Of a DNA stretch of 64,000 nt, positions 32,940-43,744 are shown in pieces (the first letter of the stretch is position 1; every line of letters starts with the position of its first letter). Source of the stretch: Ancylostoma caninum. Taxonomy: Eukaryota > Nematoda > Chromadorea > Rhabditida > Ancylostomatidae. The translations under genes and the position numbers were made by a program. The notes under the pieces are model-generated. The model searched no databases, had not been told where the DNA came from, and was given only the letters and a program-made list of their open reading frames with translations. The DNA lies in NCBI GenBank assembly GCA_037903475.1, contig JBAJFG010000269.1, positions 62,001 to 126,000 of the forward strand, written 5' to 3'.

Positions 32940-33215
32940 ATTCGAAACCGAATTTTGAATTTATTCGATTACTTGGGGTTTGGAAAGCCGAATGAATTCG
33001 GAAATTTGAAATAAAGTGAAAATCAAATACATTTGAAATTCGGTTATTCGGAAAAAGTGAAAAATCAGTTGAATTCGAAATCCAGTTATTCAAAAAAAAT
33101 CTAAAGCAGTGAGATACCGAGTAAGTTCGAGACTCGATTATTCGAGAAATTCAAAAATCAAATAAGTTTGAGACTTGATTATTTGAAGAAAATTTCGAAT
33201 ATCCCTTGGTACAAA
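32940..33215. repeat. Degenerate tandem repeat of GATTATTCGA-like units
   Basis: Units of roughly 41-52 bp built around GAAATTCGGTTATTCGGA, GAAATCCAGTTATTC, GAGACTCGATTATTCGAG and GAGACTTGATTATTTGA. Related in flavour to the TTCGAA elements but not alignable to them. Directly follows the TTAA element. Confidence 0.55.
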
Positions 33216-33806
33216 AAGTAGCGCATTTCATGTTTTTCTCTGCGGAAAGTCGGTCAACTATGTAGGAGTATGTATTGGAGCAACTAAGTGCGGGATTACT
33301 GGAGAAACTGGAGCATTTTATTTACAGGGTACAACATAGACACACTTAAAATGAGTCTGTAATAAGAAACGACGTGGGAGCATTCCACAACTTTATATAC
33401 AACATAAATTCCTTGTTTTCACAAACAGATTGAATGCACCCTTCACTGAGTTGACTGTTTCTTGGCGGAAACAATCACAAAGGAGACGGGGAATTGCATT
33501 TTCTCTGTGTCGCGAATGGATCAAGTAGACTTTTTTTTCCTGTTGAGAACAGATCAGCTTTTGGGAGTTTGATATTTCTGTATGCCTCTTAAATTAATGT
33601 TGAAATTCAAGATAGTGTTGAAATGCGATGAGATCCGCATCACCGTGAACATAGGGGAACTACCTGATGAGCACGCCAGCACGCTCAGCATACTCAGTAA
33701 ATTCCTTTGGATTCAACCCAATATTATCCATATGGGAATATGATGACAATGCAACGATGATAAAATATTGATTACAGCTATACGGATCAACAATTTGTTC
33801 TTATTT
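33216..33806. other. Unassigned stretch
   Basis: No gene or element recognised before the mariner begins. Confidence 0.35.
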
Positions 33807-33808
33807 TA

Positions 33809-35088
33809 TTAGGTTGTTGCGAAATTAATCGAAATGGACACACCAGTTCAAAGTGTTGTAGCTCGACTCAACCACGAGTTTTTTCCATCGCTTTAGCAAC
33901 CATTCAATTCAGTAGATTCTCCCCGACAATTCTGCGAAGATTGCATGCCTCCACAACCAAAACCGAGATCACAAGGATCCGCAAACTTTTGGAAGGCGAT
34001 CTCAGCATGCTCCAGATCAGCAATTTGCTGCTGTCGCAGGATTGTATCTGAAGCTCGGAAAAATGACTTACAGTAGAATAATGGTCAGAGGAATAAGGTC
34101 AGTGAATAAGAGCCTTAATGCCTTACTTTTGCCAGTTTTGCCGTATGGATTTTGGAGAGTGAGGCTTAACGTTACCTTGGAGAAGGGGAAAATCAGTTTT
34201 TGTTCGCCACTGCCGACCACATCTATAGCAGATTTGCTGGCATAAACTCGAAATTACATTACCAGGACTCTGATGTTAGTGCTTGACTAGGTTGAAGAAG
34301 GCTGCAGTGGATCACACTCTCATATCACCACCACATTCCTGGCACAACCTCCCTAGTGCGAAGATTTGATTTAGGAAAATTTGAAGATGGGAGAACGTGT
34401 CTACGGAAACGAATTCATGTCTCCTTCCATCGTATAGGAACCTAGCTCCATTTATAGCTATTATTCGGTTCAGAAGTGGGTAGTTTTTGGGGGCGAAAAA
34501 TTAGATTAGAAAAGATGTCACATCGGGTGAGACGCTGGTCGTCAGTCAGATCGTGGGGTGTTCACTTCCGCACCTTCCTTGCCATCTCGATTGAAGTCAA
34601 ATGTTTTGAAACTGAAGCAGAGTGAGCCCTCCTCTCTGCCCTCAACGTCCAGATGGTTGGACCCGGTTTAGGCTGACGACTGTCCTCAACGCTTGATCGT
34701 CAGGCAACAACCTGCGGTGACGACCATGGTTGCTTTGAGAACCAAAATCGGCAGAAGAGAAATTTGCGATCGAATAGCCCACTGCCCTGCCAGTTGGGAA
34801 GGCGATTCCAAGCCAAAACGAAACCAAGAATATCGCGTATCTCCGACGAAGAGTGGTCGACTTTGAAGTCATGAACCCACCCGAAAATCAAGTCGGGTTA
34901 TGATTTGTTCGCGGCTTCATGAAAACCCTAAGGAAGGAGCTAGTCAGCTATTCAAGCAGCATTCGAAAGAGGAAGAAAACCTCACCAGGAGGTCACATAA
35001 ATTCGGCTGAGGTTGCCCAAATTGGGCAGAAGAGAAAAGTTCGACTGAGCATACCCCAAAACGGCAATTAATATCGCAACAACCTGAT
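33809..35088 (-). mobile_element. Complete but dead mariner transposon, copy 2
   Basis: 1280-bp mariner with ends TTAGGTTGTTGCGAAATTAA and, on the complement of the right side, TCAGGTTGTTGCGATATTAA. It is flanked by TA at 33807-33808 and 35089-35090. The transposase lies on the minus strand and is broken into many frames. Readable parts in order: HDFKVDHSSSEIRDILGFV (helix-turn-helix region), SVSKHLTSIEMARKVRK, TPHDLTDDQRLTRCDIFSNL, then a WW-YESVIHCSLLQPSQAL block near 34270-34330, matching the mariner WW---GVIHWELL region. The C-terminal catalytic part is barely readable. Length, TIRs, target site and peptide order make the family call secure. A partial copy in the same orientation is at 1-637. 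Confidence 0.85.
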
Positions 35089-35090
35089 AG

Positions 35091-35817
35091 TATAGCTAAC
35101 GCCAAAAATATAAATTTTAGCATAAAATAATATAATGATATTCGACCTTGATCTAGAAGAACAAGTAGTATTCCTGCAGCATCAAATTCTGGGTTTTATC
35201 TTGCTCGTTTTTGATTTTTGTTCATTTTGAAGGTCTGGAGATCTTGATGGTTTTACTTTATGGCATTCAAATGGAAGGAGCGGTTTTCTTACTTGTGCCT
35301 CTTTGTACAATGATAGACCCTCACATTTTATTGTCAGTCTTACCAGGTGGTGCACTAGTTGCAATTCAACTACCGACCGCTCTCTTTCTGCCTAATAATT
35401 AATTTTTGAATTGATAGGATATATGCTTCGAGCCCAGCGACCGAAGGCCACGTTGGCACGCGGTAGAGAGATCTCAAACTTGGATATTTGACGCTTTTAG
35501 AGACGATGCAATAAAGGCAGGAAAAATGCAGTGAACATTTAAATGCACCACGAAACTAAAATATACCTTGAAATGCTTCGTAGAATAATTTCTAACTTTC
35601 AGCATCTCACCTAGGAAATAAAAGAGAATGTGAAGCAAGCAAATGCAAAAATAAAAGTGACATAGTACTACACTGCGCATCTTTTGAATACATATAATTC
35701 TTGTCGTTCCATTCAAATCTCCGCCAACTTTCAATTACTAATTGTTAATCATGCTAAGTATTTTATAGTCCTACCTAATCACATACACATAAACAACATC
35801 CTGACATATAAACAATG
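35091..35817. other. Unassigned stretch
   Basis: AT-rich; no gene recognised. Confidence 0.35.
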
Positions 35818-36761
35818 CAATATACAAAGAGCGAGCGGAAGCGCCGCTTCGCGGCGCTTTCTATCGAACCCGTGTGCCACGTTGCTTTTGGGCCATCTGA
35901 ACTCCCAAAAAATAATCAGCCTAAGCGAAAGCGCCGCTTCGCGGCACTTTCTTTCGGACCCGTCTGCCACGATAAATGACAATGATTCTCTGCGCATCTG
36001 CGCCCCACAAATCCTCTGCGAGGAAATTCAAGGAAGATTTTATATGGATGTCACATGGGAATGAAATACCCTTCTGGTAACTATTTATTGATGTGAGACT
36101 TTGAAAGAATTCCGACCTTTCTGGACCTCTTTTACCCCCATGTTTCACAGAGTTTATAGCTTCAGTGCAACGCGAGCGATACTACATGAGCCTATGAAAC
36201 GAATATGTCGGGAATCCACGATATGATGAAGGGTGTTTGCTCGCGAGTCTTCAATTTGACTCCAACCGTACTTGCAGTCGAAACGTGGCAAGCGCAAACG
36301 TGCAATCCCATTATATTTAAGACCTTTTTCTGCCCCGGAGTTGTAAATACCTCTTTGTATCTTGAAACAGAAACCTTCACCAATCTCCCCCACATTTTCG
36401 CAATGTAAATTAACACATTTGGAGTAAAATTCTCCATGCTAGCGCGAGGAAGTCGCTATTTTGAGAAAAATGGGGACTCCAGCTCAACCGCTGATCTTCT
36501 GGATGAGTCATGTGACAGATTACGAGATCAAAACCCCGTCCATTTTCCTCCAAATTGCGGCCTTCAGAATTCTGGCATTCTCCTTTGGCACGGTTTCTTC
36601 GCAATACATGTGGCATACATACATTCACCATCGGCATTCCTTTGATCCGCCCAAATAGCCCAGTGGCGGCGAGCAAAGTGGGTGGGGCGGCTAATCACAG
36701 TCTCTCGCTCCACGCACGTGACGATAGGGAGGTGTGCGACTTTTATAATAGATATAAAGTA
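35818..36761 (-). mobile_element. Helitron-like non-autonomous element, copy 2
   Basis: About 944 bp, the same layout and orientation as 22853-23788. The hairpin AAGCGCCGC-TTC-GCGGCGCTT at about 35831-35851 is followed by CGAACCCGTGTGCCACG. A second hairpin-bearing unit starts near 35932, giving two tandem units compared with three in copy 1. The 5' end on the minus strand reads TCTATTATAAAAGTCGCAC near 36761 and is preceded by A, as expected for a Helitron inserted between A and T. Shared words near that end are GCCGCCAC and GGGCT. Open frames inside are short and unrelated to replication-helicase proteins, so any movement would be in trans. Confidence 0.45.
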
Positions 36762-37120
36762 TTACTTCAGCGCATCAAGCAAGGTACTAGAACTACATAT
36801 CCCTTCAATGCATTATGTGGGCAAGAGTTTGAACGGACTTTGATCATGTCGATGCAACGTTTTTCTTAATTTCGGTGTGAGCAGTTCGGCGGTCGACACG
36901 CTGTTACCATGTGGCTCTCTCGCATCTGTTCTATGAAACTGACCTGCAGAATACTAAGGTATGTGGGCTGAAGATTTCACTTTGTGATTCAATCATCTGA
37001 TCCACAAAAGATGCAGCAAGACTGTGGTTTAGTTTTGGAGGATGACGATTTATCTAGTGGTCTGGATGGAAACCCTTCCTCGTAGGCTGGTCAGAATTGT
37101 TCTCACAAGTAATATGTAAC
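36762..37120. other. Unassigned stretch
   Basis: No gene recognised. Confidence 0.35.
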
Positions 37121-38005
37121 ACGATAGAACAGAAAAGGAATCACCAAAACGGCGCAACCAGAAGGCACAGTTTCAGACAATCGTGTCGGGACCACATAGC
37201 GCAATCATCCTCGTCCTTTAACGGGGTTTTTGTTCCGACATGTCAGATCACTCTATGCTTGTCGAGGAGAGTGCGTCACTTTGCTCATTTGTCTATACTG
37301 ATACTTGAGAGGCTTCACAAACACCACACTGCTGTCTTTTCATCATAAACCTGAAAAATCTCGATGTTCATTATGTTGAAGGTACCGATGAACGGATGCT
37401 GACTTCTTTGGTGATGAAAAGACGCCCACTCACTTCCGAAACTAGGCGGCATGACGTAGAACAAGTTCTACTCCAAGAAAGAGAAAAAAGACAATTTGTA
37501 CTAGATGCGTGCGTTTCACGCGCACGAGTCTATACGATGAAGGATAGGGCGAGCCGCTGACGCAGCTCAGACGCACGCGTTTACGGCCTCGCAGTCGTCG
37601 CACCTTATTTTCATTCAGGATGCACATGCCGGTCTTCATGGGAAATCCTTCGCAAATAAATGCGTGCGTCTGACGCACGCAGTCTAGTACAAATTGCCCT
37701 AAAATGGTTCTCGTCAGCGAGATGGTGAATTGTGTCTGCCACATTAGCTGAATCAGGTTAAGCGTATCATCATGTGAGATTCATGCCTTCGTCTTCTATA
37801 CAACTCAGTAAATGATCTTCCCACAGTCACAAGTTATAACGCACACTTCTTGACAAGCATAGAGCGATCTATCGTGTCAGAACAAGAATCCCTTCAAAGG
37901 GTGAGGCTGATTTCGCAACGTGGTCCTGACACGATTGTCTGAAACTGTGCCTTCTAGTTGCGCCGTTTTGGGGATTCCTTTTCTGTCACGATAGACGGCT
38001 TACGT
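37121..38005. mobile_element. Foldback element with ~190-bp arms
   Basis: The arms lie at about 37121-37320 and 37840-38005 and are strongly similar when inverted. Shared words include GAACAGAAAAGGAATC versus GACAGAAAAGGAATC, AAACGGCGCAAC, GAAGGCACAGTTTCAGACAA, TCGTGTC and CTCTATGCTTGTC. The loop of about 520 bp contains a second, smaller inverted-repeat element (37488-37700). No coding capacity and no certain duplication at the ends. Confidence 0.65.
37488..37700. mobile_element. MITE nested in foldback loop
   Basis: About 213 bp with inverted ends GACAATTTGTACTAGATG and, on the complement, GGGCAATTTGTACTAGAC. Each end is followed by a small CG-rich inner palindrome (GCGTGCGTTTCACGCGC and GCGTGCGTCAGACGCACGC). 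No coding capacity. It is probably a later insertion into the loop. Confidence 0.65.
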
Positions 38006-38530
38006 TTTTCACGACGAGTTTACCCTTAAGACAACATTGCTGAGATTAGCAACTCAAGTAACAGACGGTAGAGAATAAGGCACATGGTAAATGAAAGTAT
38101 GAATACTGCGGGCTAGAACGGTCAGTGATCATATATACCTCGTGCAGGCGAAGTCGAATTGATGACTATGGAAGGGGCCGTAGTCCTCGATCTTCTTCAG
38201 CCAAAGAGTTCTCCACTTGTCTAGCGTACCTCTCAGGTTGTACTAGCTCTCCTCGCTGTCTCTTTCCTCCTCCTTTCATATGGCTCCGTCGTTCGTTATT
38301 GTCGGCCAATCCGAAAACAACACGGAGAAGCATGAGAAATCCATGTGCATGAGCAATGAATGGAGAACTTGAAAATGATAGAATACTTACATACGTATTT
38401 ACATAGCAATATATGCAATTTCCTCACTGCGTGTTACAGAAGTGGTAACGGAGGACTTTTGGAATGGACGGACCTTGACTTGCATCACGAGTATTTTTGA
38501 AGAAACTTTTATGCCTTTTTGCAGTCTTGA
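38006..38530. other. Unassigned stretch
   Basis: No gene recognised; a 75-codon serine/arginine-rich frame at 38125-38352 has no motif. Confidence 0.3.
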
Positions 38531-38705
38531 AATGGAGGTTTGATGACATTTTTGAGCCACCTTGATCAGATAGCGTAACGCTCCCATCCATATAAATCTA
38601 TATAAAAATGCAGTATATAAGGCCTTTTTCCACACCTGTTTATGCAATTTCTTATCCCTTATTTGATGACATCTTTGACCCACCTGGATCAGATAACCTA
38701 ACCCA
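38531..38705. repeat. Short direct repeat pair
   Basis: GATGACATTTTTGAGCCACC at about 38541 recurs as GATGACATCTTTGACCCACC at about 38664. Both are followed by TGATCAGATA or GGATCAGATA and a TAAC word. About 45 bp each, 123 bp apart. Likely pieces of a dispersed repeat. Confidence 0.5.
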
Positions 38706-39048
38706 GATTAACGCGAACCAGATTCCACTTAACCTTGGCAGGATAGACATTGGTGTATGACCTCACTGCGGGCAAGCTCAACTCAGCGTTTTGAGGACGC
38801 ATCGAGAGTTGTTCGTATTTTCGTAGTTTGACTAAGTGGTCTTACTTCCGCCTTGTGTAGGGTAACTGACACTTTTTCGAAAACTGACGTACAACGGCCA
38901 GGCCACACGGAACTTTCATCAGTACCTTAGACCTGGATCATCAAACCTTTATCATTGTTCCCACGTTTTAGCGTTATGAATACACAGAAAGTCCGAACGC
39001 GACACATTACCATTCTTGAAAGTGAGTTTGGGGGACAAAATTATAAGA
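38706..39048. other. Unassigned stretch
   Basis: No gene or element recognised. Confidence 0.3.
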
Positions 39049-39257
39049 GAACTAGCTGCCGTACCCGGCTCCGCTCGGGTGTTTTACTACCTTGGCTACA
39101 TCACACTGCTGAGGCCGATGACTGTCACCGATAAATTCATTAAAACATTGAAACCTCCGCAATTTCGGAGACCAGCATGTTAGCGAAGCCCAAGTGACCC
39201 TTCCCCATTGACTTGTGGACGGAAAGTTAGCAAAGCTACTTCGGTGACATCAATCGA

Positions 39258-40300
39258 TACATTCGTACAAAGTGGTTGTCATATTCATATTCAGCGTATT
39301 GAGGAACCCCAGGAGAGATGTTTTCACCGGTCCATTGGGCAGAAGAGCCAAAAATCGATAAAATCAATAAATCAATATTTCGTGCAAAATGGTTGTCATA
39401 TTCGTATTCAGCTTATTGAAGTACATCAGGAGACATGTCTTTACAGCTCCATTCGGCAGAAGAGCCAAAAATCAATAAAGTCGATAAATCGATATTTCGT
39501 GCAAACGGTTGTTATACACGTATTCAGCGTATTGAGAAATCCCAGGACATGTCCTTGTCCAACCCCGAGCGAGAATGGAAAAAAATCGATAAAATCAATA
39601 AATTAATATTTCGTGCAAAATGGTAGTCATATTCGTATTCAGCGTATTGAAGTACACCAAGAGACATGTCTTTACAGCTCCATTCGGCAGAAGAGCCAAA
39701 AATCAATAAAATCGATAAACCGATATTTCGTGCAAATGGTTGTTATACACGTATTCAGCGTATTGAGAAATCCCAGGACATGTCCTTGTCCATCCCCGAG
39801 CGAAAATGGAAAAAACGATAAAATCAATAAATCAATATTCCGTGCAAAATGGTTGTCGTACACATATTCAGCGTATTGAGAAACCCAGTAGACATGTCCC
39901 TGTCCATCCCCGAGCAAAAATGGAAAAAATCGATAAAAACAATGAATCAATATTTCGTGCAAAATGGTTGTCATATTCGTATTCAGCGTATTGAAGTACA
40001 CCAGGAGACATGTCTTTACAGCTCCATTCGGCAGAAGGGCCAAAAATCGATAAAATCAATAAATCAATATTTCGTGCAAAATGGTTGTCGTACACGTATT
40101 CAGCGTATTGAGAAACCCAGTAGACATGTCCTTGTCTATCCCCGAGCGAAAGTGGAGAAAAATCGATAAAATCAAATTAATATTTCGTGCAAAATGGTTG
40201 TCATATTCGTATTCGGCGTAATGAGGAACCCCAGGAGACATGTCCCTACCGACCCCTGGGCGAGAATAATGAAAAATCAATAAAATTGATATAATCGATA
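39258..40300. repeat. ~116-bp tandem array, two unit types
   Basis: About nine units; the word CGTGCAAAATGGTTGTCATA recurs near 39381, 39499, 39612, 39729, 39841, 39957, 40073 and 40186. Type A units continue with CATGTCTTTACAGCTCC and type B with CATGTCCTTGTCCA and CCCCGAGCGA. The order is roughly A A B A B B A B plus a variant last unit. All share AAATCGATAAAATCAATAAA between them. Frames of 60-130 codons on both strands are by-products of the repeat. Confidence 0.88.
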
Positions 40301-40428
40301 CATCAATCGATAGTCCCAGACGCGAAGTAGCCTATAACCGGGCCCGCGACGGACGTGCATGCAAAATTTGGTCCGGATCGGTTCACCCCTCGCGATTTCT
40401 ATTCATTACATACATACACACATACATA

Positions 40429-41342
40429 CAGGGTGACAACAAAGTCTTTGGCCAAAGACTTTGTAGCAATTATTCCTTGCGCTTTGTCAGGAAACCCATG
40501 ACTTTGTATTCGCATTGACTATCCAAATGTCTCGAACACACATGCAAAATTTCATGATCCATAGCTCTATTTGAACCTTGTATGGTATGCAAACATGAAA
40601 CGACGTAGACATGGAAATGGCCGCATGTAGAATCTCGATGACATCTTTTCCAAGAACTTCCTCTAATTTGCTTTCCAGATCACCAATTTTTTGCCCAATG
40701 TTTAAGAGGGTAGAAGCTTTCCATCATAGGGAGATCTGCTTGTAATCTTGTTGTATTAACCGGAAATGGTCAATAGACTGTCACCGACACTTTTTTCCAT
40801 TAGAATGCACAAAACAATGGGCAAAAGTGAACAGGGCAAAATCCGGAGAGGTATGTTATTTCTTAGGCTTAAGAGCATCTGATAAAAATAAGATGGGCTT
40901 TTGACAAAAGTTTTCCATCAAGTTTCAAAAGAGAAAGCAACAGAATGTTGGTTCAGACTCTGCAGTTCCTGATTTCCCAGAACCATCATATTCGCTTGAT
41001 AATTATCGTTCTCCCTAAAACGGGAACCTCTGGATCTCCGAAGTGCAGTCCCTAAAGCACAGATGTTGAGCTAACTTTCGCTCAAATACCAGCTTCCCTG
41101 GTGTGCACCTAACGAGAAAACAGGATCATAAATCCTCGAGCAACTTGCGGCCCCCCGTGCGTTGCAGTAGCCAGTGGTTTTGTCGACTCTACGGAGAAGT
41201 CAGGAGAGATATCCAAAATCCAAGAGGAGATTCTTAAAGCGCATGAATTCCACATAGCCCAGGTAAATTTTCAGAACGCTAGCCCACCTCATCCCAGTCT
41301 TACAATCTATTATATTTGGCCAAAGACTTTGTTGTCACCCTG
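40429..41342. mobile_element. TIR transposon with TA duplication, inserted in TACA tail
   Basis: 914-bp element whose ends are a perfect 28-bp inverted repeat starting CAGGGTGACAACAAAGTC and ending TTTGGCCAAA inward. TA lies on both sides (40427-40428 and 41343-41344). The left end continues as a palindrome, TTTGGCCAAAG. Only short, stop-rich frames are found inside, so it is non-autonomous or a decayed Tc1/mariner-type element. It splits the TACA tail of the surrounding element, which dates it as younger than that element. Confidence 0.8.
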
Positions 41343-41375
41343 TACATACAAACTTTCTCTTTTATATATGCAGAT

Positions 41376-41871
41376 GGATGCAACTATGAGCAAACGGTTT
41401 TCATACGCTCTTCCATTTAACCAAGCACAATCAGAAAGATGCCGGACCACTTACAAACAAAACATTTCGTTTCGATTTTCCAACAACATCTTCGAATCTA
41501 CGTTACTAACTCAAAAAAAAAAAAACTTTTTTTTAATAATATGTGTGATGGTGGATTCCACTTCTTGCAAGGCATCAAAAGCCGTGCTACAAAACAATCT
41601 TCTGATGAAAATTTCATGTATTCGAAGGTTTTTGTGTAAATAAAGCAGATGGTGGTCACTAAAAGAGTCAGGGGCAAATATCACACACTTTTGCGACAGT
41701 GGAAAAGAACACAGCTACATAACTTGTAATTTATCCGTCAAGACGGAAATCCTGTACTTTCAAGCTGCAGAAAAAAACGACTATGTAGGAGAATCATTCT
41801 AAGAAGTTTTTTTTTCCTTTGAAAACATTCTTGAATCTAAGCAAAGAGTTCGATGTATGTGAACACGTTAA
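41376..41871. other. Unassigned stretch
   Basis: No gene recognised. Poly-A/T run near 41512-41535. Confidence 0.35.
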
Positions 41872-41873
41872 TA

Positions 41874-43084
41874 TTGGGTTGTGTACGAATTAGTTGCGTT
41901 TTTTGACGCGTAACTTCGAACGTTTATAACTCGGCTCAAACGGAAGTTTATCAAACAAAATAAGAACCAATAGAATCTACGCATTCCTGCCAAGACATGA
42001 TCATAAATTCCATTGCAGTAGAAGTCCGAACTTCTGGAAGCTATGAACTCGTTGAAGGCATTTTCAGCATCGGTCTGATTTTTGAACACTCTTCCTTTGA
42101 TAAAGTTGTCGAGGTTCTTGAAGAAGTGATAGTCGGTTGGCGCAAGGTCTGTTGAGTATGCCGGATGAGGTCTGGCATTATTGTGAAGAAGTATCAAACC
42201 TTTTCTGTTTACCACTGCTGGGTTCGCATGTGCCAGTTTATCTTTCTTGTCTATTTGATGGAAGCAGTTATCCGCACACGATGGTTTCATCCGGTTTTAG
42301 GAACTCGTGATGTAAACTTCCTGCTCAATTCCACCAAGCTGTGACCATAGTCTTTTCTTTGGTACAATTTCGGCTTCGGAAAAAGTTTTGGGGGCTCATC
42401 TTTGTCCAACCACTGCGAAGAACGTTTTCGGTCATTGTAAAGAATTCATTTCTTTTCGCAGATTATGACTTGGTCGAGGAAACGTTCGTTTTTATTCCGT
42501 AAAAGGCAGCTCCGATGAGATCTGGTAACGCCTGAGCATCTGTTCAGCGTCCAATTCATGTGGCACCCACTGATCCATTTTCTTCACCTTTCCAATTTTT
42601 CCGAACGGAGAATGAAATTTGAAGATCTTCCGCTAACAGACGAACAGTTTTTCGTGGATCCGACTCCACCGCAGACTTCAGAACGTTGTACTCAAGTTCA
42701 CGGATCCGACCACGACCTGGTTCATCCTCAAGGCTCATGTTTCCTGATCGGAATTTTTGGAACCAGAGTTCAGTGGGGCGAATTTAAACGACATCTGGTC
42801 CCCACGCTTTCACAATATTTTTGTGAGCCTCCACTGCTTTCCGTCCAGGTTTGAACTCATGAAGCAAAACGATGCGAATTTGTACCTTGGAGAGCATCTT
42901 GAATAACGGACGGAACCGAACCAAGAGTGAGATTCGAAATAAATGGAAATGACGAAATGAATGAGCGGTAGATAAGCTTCTAAATGATGTACAACACTTG
43001 TAACATTACATGAGCAGTACACGAAAACAGTAGATCAAAAACTGCTTTGCAAAAGAACACGCAATTACCTTGCACACAACTTAA
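41874..43084 (-). mobile_element. Complete mariner transposon, different family, inactive
   Basis: 1211-bp element with ends TTGGGTTGTGTACGAATTAG and, on the complement, TTAAGTTGTGTGCAAGGTAA. It is flanked by TA at 41872-41873 and 43085-43086. A degraded mariner transposase runs on the minus strand (described separately). It is unrelated in sequence detail to the mariner copies at 1 and 34 kb. Confidence 0.87.
41880..42850 (-). pseudogene. Mariner transposase pseudogene
   Basis: Minus-strand transposase that would have cut and pasted the element. Readable blocks in order: SLEDEPGRGRIRELEYNVLK, ESDPRKTVRLLAEDLQIS (42556-42738), then after a frame change IGKVKKMDQWVPHELDAEQ near 42540-42600. 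A poorly readable middle follows, then NPAVVNRKGLILLHNNARPH and PAYSTDLAPTDYHFFKNLDN (41868-42290). The second catalytic motif is HNN where HDN is expected, so an essential aspartate is changed, and about ten residues between ARPH and PAYS are missing. With the frameshifts it cannot be active. The C-terminal NEFIASRSSDFYCNGIY matches the family's F-ASK---FY--GI pattern. Confidence 0.85.
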
Positions 43085-43159
43085 TACATTTAGCAGAGAG
43101 GAGAAAGATTGCAACTTTTAGTCTTTCGTCCATAAATTTCTAAAGAACTTAAATCTCCA

Positions 43160-43625
43160 TAGAAAAGTTTATAAACGTGTGGAAAGCTTTCGAGTTTGTG
43201 ACCTTCTCAATCCTATCCTTTCAATTTCGATGGCAGCAGAGCTGACCCAATTACAGCAACCGTCAAAGACCCTGATTCATCTTTCGTGCTGGTCTATCTC
43301 CCACATATGGAAAGACAAGTACCAACCCATCCATAGCTGAATGTGGAAACCATCATCTTGGAAGTACTGCACGGTACCCATTTTCTCGGAGTATGCGAGC
43401 GACGTCGTTTTCGATGGTTGAGTTTACTGTCGTGCATAATCGATCCTTCGTCTTGAGGAAGTTCCGCACCACTTTTGCTTTTACGTAGATTGGGTGAGCA
43501 CTCCTCGAGTGCACCAAGACATTTCGTGAGGCTGGTTTCCTATACCACAAGTACTCCGTCTGACCATCCGCTATCCTGATCTTCGTATTCAAGAATGGAA
43601 GGAATTCGTCTGCATAGGTCTTTCC
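43160..43625 (-). pseudogene. Penelope-like retroelement fragment
   Basis: Minus-strand fragment open over 79 codons at 43353-43592, with in-frame sequence upstream to about 43622 (GKTYADEFLPFLNTKIRI). It shows FLNTKIRIADG, LWYRKPASRNVLVHSRSAHP and KAKVVRNFLKTKDRLCT. This matches the FL---I---G---WYRKP------HS-S-HP---K--VVRN pattern that follows the catalytic part of Penelope-like reverse transcriptases. After a stop near 43353, a further piece (DGLVLVFPYVGDRPARKMNQ) continues the family order. The YxDD region and any GIY-YIG endonuclease are absent. It ends at an AT-rich run next to an RTE copy. Confidence 0.6.
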
Positions 43626-43627
43626 AA

Positions 43628-43743
43628 CGGAAAGTATAATATATTGTATAAAAGTATAATATATTACATATAATATATTATATATTATATATATAATATT
43701 ATTATATATTATTATATTATTATATATATTATATATTATATAG
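43628..43743. repeat. AT dinucleotide-like run
   Basis: About 115 bases almost only A and T, made of TATAATATTA words, exactly between the Penelope-like fragment and the truncated start of the RTE copy. Confidence 0.85.
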
Positions 43744-43744
43744 T

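Larger units (their letters stand above)
39049..41375 (+). mobile_element. TACA-tailed interspersed element with tandem core (split)
   Basis: It begins near 39049 with ACTAGCTGCCGTACCCGG, continues into a tandem array (39258-40300), then GCAAAATTTGGTCCGGATCG and a (TACA)n tail at 40408-40428. The tail is interrupted by a TIR transposon and resumes at 41343 with TACATACAAACTTTC. An ACTAGCTG-type start, an AAATTTGGTCCGGATCGGTT-type phrase and a TACA tail form a layout seen in short interspersed elements of many invertebrates. No coding capacity. The class is unresolved. Confidence 0.5.

Noticed and set aside
39208..40280. Repetitive frames up to 132 codons on both strands
   Set aside because: By-products of the 116-bp tandem array; no consistent frame between units.
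39258..40300. Possible CRISPR-like array
   Set aside because: The units are contiguous similar repeats without unique spacers, in a eukaryotic transposon-rich setting; no cas-like genes.
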